In this document: positions 43,656 through 50,819 of the stretch, one piece after another
Position numbering within the stretch: position 1 is the first letter of the stretch
Layout: each line of letters starts with the position of its first letter
Source of the DNA: Planctomycetota bacterium
GTDB lineage: Bacteria > Planctomycetota > Planctomycetia > Gemmatales > Gemmataceae
Direction: 5' to 3'
Length of the DNA stretch: 50,819 nucleotides
Assembly (NCBI GenBank): GCA_003669555.1
Contig: QWOS01000086.1
Coordinates: 1 to 50,819 of the forward strand
The notes under the pieces: model-generated
Told to the model about the DNA's origin: nothing
The model's input: only the letters and a program-made list of their open reading frames with translations
Databases searched by the model: none
Position numbers and translations under genes: made by a program

Positions 43656-44129
43656 GAAAGGGGCTCTCTAGCAGGTTCGCGAAAAGGCATGGGAAAATGT
43701 TTATCCGTTGCCCCTCTGGAGAAAAAGCACAATAAAAAATAAGTGGAACAGGGAAAATTCAGAAAGTGCACCCGACTATCCTGAATAAAGCAGGCCTCCA
43801 GGAGCCATCTGCCATTCTCAGACAGCCAGCTCTTCCGTTGCGCCGTGACCCCGTTTCTTTTTGTGGCGCTCAGGAACGGATAGGCAGTCGGGCCCAAAAT
43901 GAGGATTATGGGCAGCCTGTTCCGAGGGTTCTCACTCTGGGGCAGCGTTTTCTTTCAGGGGGCGAGCCCAGCGAACTTCGTCTGATCCGTAGCATCGGGC
44001 AGGACCCGCTGAGCGACTGGCCCCTTGCAGTGCGGAGTTATCCCGTTTATGATAGAAGTCTCTCGATTCTGATAAATGGCGAAAGCATCATCCACTCGCC
44101 GCCACTTGAATGTGATGGGAAGCTTGGAA
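43656..44129. other. Intergenic region upstream of cassette C
   Basis: No gene was recognised. A possible reading frame at 43766-44218 overlaps the DUF1549/1553 gene and has no family character or ribosome site. AT-rich stretches at 43720-43760 are likely promoter DNA for one or both divergent units. Confidence 0.5.
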
Positions 44130-46673
44130 ATGAACAAAACCCTATCGCTACATCAGGATTTGAAGCTTCTGGCCGTGTTTTTTTTGCTGACAGTCCAGTT
44201 CGGCGCCTTCGGGGGTGAGGAGGCGAAGCGGCCTTCCGGATCACCAACAGGAGCCGATAAAGCGCAACAAGACAAGGGTTTGTCCGTCCTTGCAGACAAA
44301 CCATCCCTTTCCCGACGAATCGACCAAGCGGTCAATCTGACCCACCTTGGACCGGGTATGCCAGCGTCACGGGACGAGGAGTTCCTCCGCCGCATCTACC
44401 TCGACCTGATCGGACGCGGTCCAACAGTCTTGGAAATCTGTGCCTATGAAGGTCGGCTGGCCGCCTCACCAGGTTCATCATCTTTGGCGAGGAGCGAACT
44501 GATTGACGATCTGCTCGCCCGCGGCGAGTTTTCCCGCTACTTTGCCAAGGTTCTGGAGGTCATGATCACCGAAAGGCGGGAGGACAACATTTCCATGATG
44601 GGGTTCCGGGGGTGGATTCAGGGCTGGCTAGGGGAGCGCCGCCCGCTGAACGAACTGTTTCTCGAGGTGCTGGCAGCCGACGGCACGGCCGCGGATAGTC
44701 GGCCAGCGGCTGGTTTCATCCTGAATCGAAACGCGGATCCTCATCTGGTGTCCCGAGACCTGGGCCGCATTTACTTCGGCCGCGATGTGCAGTGCGCCCA
44801 GTGCCATGACCACCCACTGGTACCGGATTACAAGCAGTCGGAGTATTTCGGTTTGTTTTCCTTCGTCAATCGCAGCTACCTTTTCATGGACGAGAAGCGT
44901 GGTGGAGCCCAGCTCCTGGGTGAAAAGGGCGAGGGCATGACGGAGTTCGCCTCAGTGTTCCGTCCACGGGACGGCAAAAAGGTCGCGCAACCGATGTTGC
45001 CTATGGCGATCGCCGTGGACGCCGGACCGGAATCGGCGGAGGAGGCCGAAGCTTACCTGGTGGCCCCTGGCAAGGACAGCCGTGCCGTGCCGCGGCACAG
45101 CCGCCGCCAGCAACTGGCAGTGCTGGCAACCCACCCGGAAAACGATTGTTTCAATCGTAATCTGGCCAACCGTCTTTGGGCTGTTCTGATGGGTATGGGC
45201 ATTGTCCACCCCGTGGATATGCATCATTCCGAAAACCCGCCGGCCTCCGCCGCCTTGCTCCGTCTCTTGGCGGAGGGGTTGGTGGATTGCGGCTACGACC
45301 TGCGGGAGTTCTTGCGTCAGGTTGCCCGATCCGATGCCTATCAGCGTTCGGTTGAAATGCCCGATCTCCGGCCCTGGGCGGGGCCTCTTGGCGGGACCGC
45401 GGCCCTTCAGGTGGAAGTGGCAAAGCTGAGTGAAAACCTGCGCGGGCTGGACCCAATCATCAAGAGTCTGGATGCCGAGGTTTCCCTGGTCACTCAGCGT
45501 TTGCAGGGCTACCAATCCGATTTCAACAGGCTCCAGCAGCGACGGGAGGAGGCGAGGAAAAAAGGGCAGCAGCTTGGTGAGCAGCGGGACAAGGAAAAAG
45601 CCGCCCTGGCCGCACTCCAGGCCAACCGCGCCAGGGAAATTTCCCTGATCAAAGCCTTGAAGGCCGCGGCACAGGAGACCGACAAAGCCATCCAGCTCAA
45701 GTCCGGCGACAAGGAACTGGCAGCCAACCGGGCACAGTTGGATTCACGCATCGCCACCGCCGACAAGGCGCGGGCGGCGATTGATGAACAGTTGCCCAGG
45801 CAGGGGAAGGTGGTCGACCAGGCGGGTCGCCTGGCAGAGGATCAGCGTCTCCAGGTGCTGGCCCTGGGCGACCGGCGGCTGGCTCTGGGTGAATTCGCCG
45901 CTGAGGCCCGTGGTGCCCTGCGCCGGCTCCAAAGGCAAAGGCAGGAGCAGCAAGACAGGCAAGCCGACCTGCGGCAGCAAAAGGAGAGGATCGGAGCCTT
46001 GCAGTCCTGGCTGTCCCTGAGGGACAAGGCGCGTACTTTCGCCGCTGCGGGAAGAGCAAGCGAAGCCGCTGCCTTGGAAATCCAGCTCGGTTTAGTCCAG
46101 GAAAGCCTATTCGAGACATGGCGTCGCACTTTTTCGCTGCGCAGGGTGCGCCCACTGGCGCCTGAGCAGATGGCCGGGGCCACCTACGCCGCCCTCGACC
46201 TGGGCCGTTCGGTGCGGGAGAAGGCGCTGGCGGACTGGCGGGCCAGCAAAAAAGATACGGCCGAACGAGAGGATGAGGGTAAGCGCAAAGCGTTCGTGGA
46301 AGCGGCGATTGCCGATCATATGTGGGGGGCCCTGGAAAAGGTGGTCATGCGCCGGTTTTCCGCGCCCGCTGGGGCCCCGCAGGACGGCTTCTTCTCCACA
46401 GTGGACCAGGCGCTGATGATGATGAATGATCCGATGGTCCAGAACTGGCTCAAGGCCTCTCAAGGGAACCTGGTCGACCGGCTTGTCGCCCTGGAAGACC
46501 CTGACCAACTGGCCAGGGAACTTTACCTGGGCATCGTCAGCCGGCAACCGGATGCCCGGGAGCGGGCAATGGTTCGGGACTTGCTGGCCCGCCACGCTGG
46601 GGAGCGGGCGGTCATTGTCAGGGAGCTGGTGTGGGGCTTGCTGGCCTCCGCCGAGTTTCGCTTCATCCTCTGA
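44130..46673 (+). CDS. DUF1549/DUF1553 protein with long coiled-coil insert (cassette C)
   Basis: About 847 residues with a signal peptide (hydrophobic LLAVFFLLTVQFGAFGG). DUF1549 occupies about 70-310, with FLRRIYLDLIGRGPT and heme motif CAQCH near 222 in a CHDHPLVPD context. There is no N-terminal CxxCH domain, unlike cassette A. The DUF1553 domain begins near LAVLATHPENDCFNRNLANR, but from about 430 to 665 it is split by a coiled coil rich in Gln, Glu, Lys, Arg and Ala. The end (about 665-847) is again DUF1553-like (FFSTVDQALMMMNDPMVQNW, ELYLGIVSRQPDARE). The start at 44130 has GGGAAGCTTGGAA upstream; 44115 is an alternative. Confidence 0.85.
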   Translation: MNKTLSLHQDLKLLAVFFLLTVQFGAFGGEEAKRPSGSPTGADKAQQDKGLSVLADKPSLSRRIDQAVNLTHLGPGMPASRDEEFLRRIYLDLIGRGPTVLEICAYEGRLAASPGSSSLARSELIDDLLARGEFSRYFAKVLEVMITERREDNISMMGFRGWIQGWLGERRPLNELFLEVLAADGTAADSRPAAGFILNRNADPHLVSRDLGRIYFGRDVQCAQCHDHPLVPDYKQSEYFGLFSFVNRSYLFMDEKRGGAQLLGEKGEGMTEFASVFRPRDGKKVAQPMLPMAIAVDAGPESAEEAEAYLVAPGKDSRAVPRHSRRQQLAVLATHPENDCFNRNLANRLWAVLMGMGIVHPVDMHHSENPPASAALLRLLAEGLVDCGYDLREFLRQVARSDAYQRSVEMPDLRPWAGPLGGTAALQVEVAKLSENLRGLDPIIKSLDAEVSLVTQRLQGYQSDFNRLQQRREEARKKGQQLGEQRDKEKAALAALQANRAREISLIKALKAAAQETDKAIQLKSGDKELAANRAQLDSRIATADKARAAIDEQLPRQGKVVDQAGRLAEDQRLQVLALGDRRLALGEFAAEARGALRRLQRQRQEQQDRQADLRQQKERIGALQSWLSLRDKARTFAAAGRASEAAALEIQLGLVQESLFETWRRTFSLRRVRPLAPEQMAGATYAALDLGRSVREKALADWRASKKDTAEREDEGKRKAFVEAAIADHMWGALEKVVMRRFSAPAGAPQDGFFSTVDQALMMMNDPMVQNWLKASQGNLVDRLVALEDPDQLARELYLGIVSRQPDARERAMVRDLLARHAGERAVIVRELVWGLLASAEFRFIL

Positions 46674-46717
46674 CCGGCATCACCCATGAGGCAACCCCAC
46701 AATAAAGGGCTACGGAA

Positions 46718-48013
46718 ATGAGTGATGCGAACTATCAGCCATGCGCAACAGGGCAGCACGCCATGGGGCGCCGCCTGTTCATGGGGGAGTTCCTCTCGGG
46801 AGTGGCCGCCGCCGCGGGAACCAGCTTGTTTTCGCATCCGCTGGGCGCGGGCGAGATCACCAAGCGGGGCAAATCGGTGGTGGTCATTTTTCTGGACGGG
46901 GGTATCAGCCAGTTCGAGTCCTGGGATCCCAAATCCGACCTGGAGACTGGGGGGCCCTTCAAGGCGATTCCCACAACGGTTCCCGGCGTGCATGTCTCGG
47001 AGCTGCTGCCTCTGACCGCGCGACAGATGCACCACATGGCCTTGGTGCGCAGTATACGGACCGACCTCGATGACCACGGTTTGGCCAAGAACATCATCCG
47101 CTCTGGCCGTACCACACGCTCGGCAACTGAGTATCCCGAGTTGGGGGCGGCGGTCGCCCGCGGACTGGAAAGGGACGGTTTCCCCCTGCCGGGGCATATC
47201 CGGACGATGCTGGAGGGCGAAGGGGGGCGCGTCAATAACGCCGCCTACCTTGGCCCGCGCTACGCCGGGGTGAGCGTCGGCGCCCAGAAAGGTGGTATCG
47301 TCAATACCCGACTGCCTGATGGCATGACCGTCACCGCCGACGGTCGGCGTCATGACTGGCGCCGGTTCGCCAATGAACGGCTGAGCGGCAGGGTAAGGAC
47401 CGCGGAGATCAACGCTTATACGCAGTGCTACGAGCAGGCCCTGCGTCTGATGGAGCGCCGTGATCTCTTCGATATCTCGCGCGAACCCTTGTCGACCCGG
47501 GAAGCCTATGGCGACTCGGAGTTCGGGAAGCAGCTTTTGCTCGCCCGGCGGCTGGTCGAACAGGAGGTGCCCTTTGTCGAGGTCAACTGGGGCGGGTGGG
47601 ATTTTCACCACAACAACTTCGAGTTCCATTTACACTATGTCAGCGAATTCGATCGGCATTTCGCCTGGTTTATCGCCGATCTGGCGCAGCGCGGCCTACT
47701 CGACCGGACGCTGGTTATTGTCATGACCGAGTTTGGCCGAACGCCCAGAATCAACACGGGCTTTGGGCGGGACCATTACCCGAAGGCCTGGTCGATAGCC
47801 CTGGCCGGTTGCGGCATCCAGCGCGGGGCGGTGATCGGCCGGACCGACCCCAAGGGAATCGAGGTTACTGACCGCCAGGTCGACCATCGCCACTTGTTCC
47901 ACACCTACCTGCGGGCTGTGGGGATCGACTCCTCGGGTGAATTTGATGTGGCCGGGCGAAAATACCCCGCCGCCGATCCTGCCTTCGGCCCGATCGAGGA
48001 ATTACTGGCATGA
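46718..48013 (+). CDS. DUF1501 protein with Tat-like signal (cassette C)
   Basis: A 431-residue DUF1501 protein. The N-terminus GRRLFMGEFLSGVAAAAGTS is a twin-arginine-like signal. Family motifs are VVVIFLDGGISQFESWDPKS, VNWGGWDFHHNN (here WDFH instead of WDTH), VIVMTEFGRTPRINTG, GRDHYPKAWSIALAGCGIQ and HLFHTYLRAVG. A start codon with ACGGAA upstream lies 44 bases after the DUF1549/1553 gene, and its end overlaps the WD40 gene by four bases (ATGA), so the three genes are one operon. Confidence 0.9.
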   Translation: MSDANYQPCATGQHAMGRRLFMGEFLSGVAAAAGTSLFSHPLGAGEITKRGKSVVVIFLDGGISQFESWDPKSDLETGGPFKAIPTTVPGVHVSELLPLTARQMHHMALVRSIRTDLDDHGLAKNIIRSGRTTRSATEYPELGAAVARGLERDGFPLPGHIRTMLEGEGGRVNNAAYLGPRYAGVSVGAQKGGIVNTRLPDGMTVTADGRRHDWRRFANERLSGRVRTAEINAYTQCYEQALRLMERRDLFDISREPLSTREAYGDSEFGKQLLLARRLVEQEVPFVEVNWGGWDFHHNNFEFHLHYVSEFDRHFAWFIADLAQRGLLDRTLVIVMTEFGRTPRINTGFGRDHYPKAWSIALAGCGIQRGAVIGRTDPKGIEVTDRQVDHRHLFHTYLRAVGIDSSGEFDVAGRKYPAADPAFGPIEELLA

Positions 48014-49029
48014 AACCGATACACGCTGATGCCCCGGCGGGCACCGCCAAGGCTGCGTTCGATCCCCTGGCCACACGGTCGGTACACGATTGGGCCCACT
48101 CCTCCAAGTTGCTGGTTTGTCGGGTTGATCCAACCGGACGCTTCGTGCTGGCCGGGGCGATCGATCATACCATCCAGAGGTGGAGGATCGACACCGGGGC
48201 CAGGACCGCCTTTGCCGGCCATGGCAACTGGGTGCGCACGCTGGGATTCTCGCCCGACGGGGCAACCCTTTACTCGGGAGGCTACGACGGCCGGTTGATC
48301 TCATGGGAAACCGCCACGGAGAAACCCGCACCCGTCCGCACCATTGAGGCTCACCGGGGTTGGCTGCGGGGCCTGGCAGTCAGCGGCGATGGTCGGCGGG
48401 TGGCGACTTGCGGCAACGACCGGTTGGTGCGGGTCTGGTCCGCCGGCGATGGAAAACTGATCCATGAATGCGGCGGACATCCGCAGATGGTCTACTGCGT
48501 CCAGTTCGTGCCCGGTTCCAATGATCTGGTCAGCGGGGATATCGTGGGCAACATTCACCACTGGCGCGGCGACAACGGACGGTTGGAGCGCAAATTCGAC
48601 GGTTCGGAGATCCATAATATCATCGCTGATCAGGCGCCGTTCGGCGGGATTATCAACCTGGCTTTCAGCCCCGACAAAAAACGGCTGACCGCTTGCGGGC
48701 TGCACAAGCCGACGAACGCCCCGGCTGGCAACCGCCGCGCCGTTGCGCTCTCCTTCGATTGGGCCAGCGGCGCGAAGTTCCCCAAACAAGAATCGCTGCG
48801 CAAGGAAATGGACGCCACCATGTGGCGTGCTGTTTACCATCAGGATGGAGTCATGGTGGGAGTCCTCGACAAGGAGATCGGTTTTTGGAAGCAGGGTGAG
48901 GCCGACCTGTTTTACCTGGCTGCCACCCCCAGCCCGATCTTTGACCTCGACCTGCACCCCAACCAAATGGACCTGTTCACGGCCCACTTCGACGGCCATG
49001 TCCGCGGCTGGCGCTGTGGGGCCGGTTGA
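48010..49029 (+). CDS. WD40-repeat protein without signal peptide (cassette C)
   Basis: A 339-residue beta-propeller. Repeats include VLAGAIDHTIQRWRIDTG, NWVRTLGFSPDGATLYSGGY, GWLRGLAVSGDGRRVATCGN and FDLDLHPNQMDLFTAHFDGH, each closing in W followed by a short turn. Unlike the WD40 gene of cassette B, its N-terminus (MKPIHADAPAGTAKAAFDPL) is not a signal peptide, so the protein should stay in the cytoplasm unless co-exported. The ATGA overlap with the DUF1501 gene indicates coupled translation. Confidence 0.85.
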   Translation: MKPIHADAPAGTAKAAFDPLATRSVHDWAHSSKLLVCRVDPTGRFVLAGAIDHTIQRWRIDTGARTAFAGHGNWVRTLGFSPDGATLYSGGYDGRLISWETATEKPAPVRTIEAHRGWLRGLAVSGDGRRVATCGNDRLVRVWSAGDGKLIHECGGHPQMVYCVQFVPGSNDLVSGDIVGNIHHWRGDNGRLERKFDGSEIHNIIADQAPFGGIINLAFSPDKKRLTACGLHKPTNAPAGNRRAVALSFDWASGAKFPKQESLRKEMDATMWRAVYHQDGVMVGVLDKEIGFWKQGEADLFYLAATPSPIFDLDLHPNQMDLFTAHFDGHVRGWRCGAG

Positions 49030-49377
49030 GGCGGATGGATAAGGGAATAAAGGGGACTTCTGGAAAGGCATAAAGTTAAGCCGCAAGTTGCCTTTCAGGT
49101 ATCGGTTGATGTATTTGCTAGTTTTTTGCTTGGCTCTTTTCCCACAGCTCAAGCCGGGCCGCCCAGGTGGTTAAGGGGCGGGGAAGGTTGCTCCGCTCGT
49201 AAATTTACTTGTTTTATAGGATTTTTGGAGTGTGGTTCCGGATTTGGCCTGGCAAACGGTTGCCAGGTCGATGCCGAGGGTGGGTTTTCAGCCAGTGAAG
49301 GAGCAATGGCTTGAGGCAAATCCATTCAACGGCTTTGCTTCAAGGTTTGGAAAAGTGGTTTGTAGTTGGGGTACCCT
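49030..49377. other. Intergenic region after cassette C
   Basis: No gene recognised in 348 bases. It holds a short hairpin at 49248-49267 (CCTGGCAA/TTGCCAGG, four-base loop) without a T-run. Base composition becomes less GC-rich from here on. Confidence 0.6.
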
Positions 49378-50001
49378 TTAAATCGGATCGTAATCCTCCC
49401 AATCATACTTCCCCCCGAAGGCGCAGGCTTTCACATACAATGGCGAGTCGACTGGAAATCGCCAGAGCTGAAAAAAGATGTACGCCATATCTTGAGCGGC
49501 GGATTCCTCGTCACCATACAGGTAGATTTTTCGGAATGGGTCATGGCCCTCGACATCTTCTCCATACAGCGTGAACTGGGGGCGGTCACACAGATAAAAG
49601 AAACCCTGGCGCTGTTTCATCATGGTTTCACCCTCGAATCTGAACAGGGTATCGCGAGGGATATCGATGCAGAACCATTTCTCTTCGAAACTAAACTGGA
49701 CATACCTGGACCCGGAATCATCCTGCTTCCAGCCCTCGCCGGGGATCTCCAAAGGAATGGGTGAATCCAGGTGGGGCATGCTTTGGATTCCAGCCAGGGT
49801 GAACCTTTCCAAAACCGTCTCCATTTCAGGCCTGGCTGATTCCGCAAGGGTTTTTTCATCGCCCAGCCCATCGGGTTTGTTCTCGCTGAAGATCATGAAG
49901 CATGGACCGTGGGCCTCATGATGAGCCCGGGCATGCATGCCACTCAGATGTCTGGCAAACTGGCTAATACGAGTGGCCCGCTCCAGATGGTAATCCTGCA
50001 T
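49378..50001 (-). CDS. Unrecognised hypothetical protein
   Basis: A 207-residue soluble protein that I do not recognise. It has no signal peptide or membrane helix. The N-terminal part has several His (HLSGMHARAHHEAHG), the middle alternates aromatic and acidic residues (FSFEEKWFCIDIPRD, KQRQGFFYLCDRPQFTLYGE), and the end is GGKYDWEDYDP. GGGGA lies eight bases before the ATG at 50001. It lies alone between two non-coding stretches, next to a decayed gene remnant, so it may belong to accessory DNA. That it is a real gene is supported by its length and plausible protein composition. Confidence 0.55.
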   Translation of the reverse strand: MQDYHLERATRISQFARHLSGMHARAHHEAHGPCFMIFSENKPDGLGDEKTLAESARPEMETVLERFTLAGIQSMPHLDSPIPLEIPGEGWKQDDSGSRYVQFSFEEKWFCIDIPRDTLFRFEGETMMKQRQGFFYLCDRPQFTLYGEDVEGHDPFRKIYLYGDEESAAQDMAYIFFQLWRFPVDSPLYVKACAFGGKYDWEDYDPI

Positions 50002-50343
50002 TGGATCAATCCCCGGTAATTGACAGAGTTAAACACCTACCACTGATTCGCATCAAGTATCCAGGATTTTCGCCCCTTCCAGGCAGTCTTAATGCAAAGT
50101 TGAGGGAAGCGTTATGGAGGGGTGAAAAATATTTGGCCCTTTTATGGCATGGCGTTCGCAACCCTATGTATTAGGGTTTGTTCACGCCCAGTTGTTTTGC
50201 TTTTTGAAGAGAACCAGATTTTTGTTTGCGATTCTTGATTTTCGGGTACAACTGAGTGCCTAGGTGCAACGCCGGGCTGCCTAGGTAGACATCGGTGCGG
50301 ACGGTGTGCGTGGGCTTGTTCGATGCCTTCGCTGAGGCGCTTT
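50002..50343. other. Stretch without an intact gene
   Basis: No intact gene. On the minus strand a frame free of stops at about 50177-50360 reads KSGSLQKAKQLGV near its end, but it has no start or known family; it may be decayed coding DNA. It contains the repeat at 50257-50286. Confidence 0.45.
50257..50286. repeat. Two direct copies of TGCCTAGGT
   Basis: TGCCTAGGT at 50257-50265 and 50278-50286, start-to-start 21 bases, each containing the palindrome CCTAGG. Role unknown. Confidence 0.6.
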
Positions 50344-50539
50344 TTAACAGTTTCGCAGATTGCTTTCCAGTTGGCAGGCCAAGTCCTTCAAGTCTAGCAG
50401 CGACTTGGCCTGGAGTTCCGCCGTAGGGGTTTCAGTCCGTCCCAGGAGAGACTGGTAAAGCTGGATCCTGCCAATGTAACCGGTTATTCAGGCCTTTCTC
50501 CAAACCCTTTTGCATGCCTTTTTGGATTCCCTTTTTCAT
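50344..50539 (-). pseudogene. Decayed C-terminal remnant of an Rpn/PD-(D/E)XK transposase-like nuclease
   Basis: From ATG 50539 the minus strand reads MKKGIQKGMQKGLEKGL, the KG-repeat linker typical of Rpn (recombination-promoting nuclease) family proteins. After about residue 22 one extra base (at 50473) shifts the frame. Reading on in the next frame gives GRIQLYQSLLGRTETPTAEL and then LLDLKDLACQLESNLRNC before a TAA at 50346-50344, which resembles the C-terminal tail of these proteins. An in-frame stop lies just upstream of the ATG and no nuclease core is visible in the 280 bases beyond. It is therefore read as a truncated, frameshifted fragment; the family call is by eye. Confidence 0.5.
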
Positions 50540-50819
50540 GGCTCATTCAAGTCACTGACCCAGTTCAGTGGCCGTGAGCCCAGAAAGTGTTGAACAAGCG
50601 AAAAGTTGATGCGATCGACCAACCAGGCTCTGCCCCGCCACAGTCAACCGGACTCAAGCCAGCTTGCAGGTTAGGCCTCCGTTACAACGATCGGAGGCTG
50701 ATAAAAGGCTCCTGGGTGAATGCCGTAGGTGTAGTTTCGATGAGCAGAGTATCAACCACAGGGAATCCAGTCGGCTGGGTATCGGTCCAAGCTGGGGATT
50801 TTCAGTGTCTTTTTGTGTA
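50540..50819. other. Window end without recognised gene
   Basis: No gene supported. It might hold further decayed parts of the nuclease-like gene, since it lies on the upstream side of the remnant, but every frame is broken by stops. Confidence 0.45.

Noticed and set aside
43766-44218. Possible 150-residue gene before cassette C
   Set aside because: Overlaps the DUF1549/1553 start, lacks a ribosome site and any protein-like pattern.
49248-49267. Eight-pair hairpin as terminator of cassette C
   Set aside because: Perfect stem but followed by TCGATG rather than a T-run, and over 200 bases from the gene end.
50177-50360. Stop-free minus-strand frame ending near 50177
   Set aside because: No start codon, ribosome site or family likeness; kept only as a note on possible decayed coding DNA.

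Overview
The window is a GC-rich chromosome segment that reads as a planctomycete, most likely Gemmataceae-like (my inference). The marker families are a DUF1559 prepilin-like protein with a C-terminal H-x9-DG motif, three copies of the planctomycete DUF1549/DUF1553 cytochrome-type genes each followed by a Tat-signal DUF1501 gene, WD40 and HEAT repeat proteins, and a redoxin/cytochrome/copper-monooxygenase-like fusion. No rRNA, tRNA, CRISPR array or intact insertion sequence was seen.

Layout. 1-2.1 kb: a MurQ etherase fused to a sugar kinase (minus). 2.2-8.1 kb: DUF1559 prepilin-like gene, then DUF1549/1553 and DUF1501 cassette A (plus). 8.2-11.1 kb: CocE-type hydrolase and an S66 LD-carboxypeptidase with a signal peptide (minus). 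11.2-16.1 kb: glycosyltransferase, RsmD-like methyltransferase, DJ-1/PfpI protein and the redoxin fusion (plus). 16.2-21.5 kb, all minus: ilvE-usp, and lysS-permease-ATPase (LolCDE type). 21.6-25.9 kb: VWA membrane protein, small cytochrome, zinc-ribbon protein, class I methyltransferase, carboxypeptidase-regulatory-like protein and DUF202 protein. 25.9-30 kb: GT39-type glycosyltransferase and a HEAT-repeat protein. 30-35.3 kb: a tightly overlapping minus-strand operon (thioredoxin-like, DUF1549/1553, DUF1501, WD40), cassette B. 35.4-37 kb: MFS transporter. 37.2-39.2 kb: a sigma-70 family factor divergent from a CarH/LitR-type B12-binding regulator. 39.4-43.6 kb: parvulin lipoprotein, Bax-inhibitor-1 protein, and a MarR-antiporter operon. 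44.1-49 kb: cassette C (DUF1549/1553 with a long coiled-coil insert, DUF1501, WD40). 49.4-50.8 kb: an unrecognised protein and a non-coding stretch holding a decayed Rpn/PD-(D/E)XK-type C-terminal remnant.

The most interesting system is the divergent sigma factor/B12 regulator pair. The regulator has a MerR-type helix-turn-helix, the W-x9-EH motif and a D-x-H-x-x-G cobalamin ligand motif, as in the light-sensing CarH/LitR proteins. A sigma70-like promoter pointing at the sigma gene is overlaid by a perfect tandem 9-bp repeat in its spacer and -10 element. This suggests a B12- or light-controlled sigma switch resembling Streptomyces LitR/LitS, but with a non-ECF-type sigma factor. The second theme is the three variants of the DUF1549/1553-DUF1501(-WD40) cassette.

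Peptidoglycan recovery is also represented (MurQ-kinase fusion and LD-carboxypeptidase). All domain assignments come from reading motifs by eye; no database search was run.
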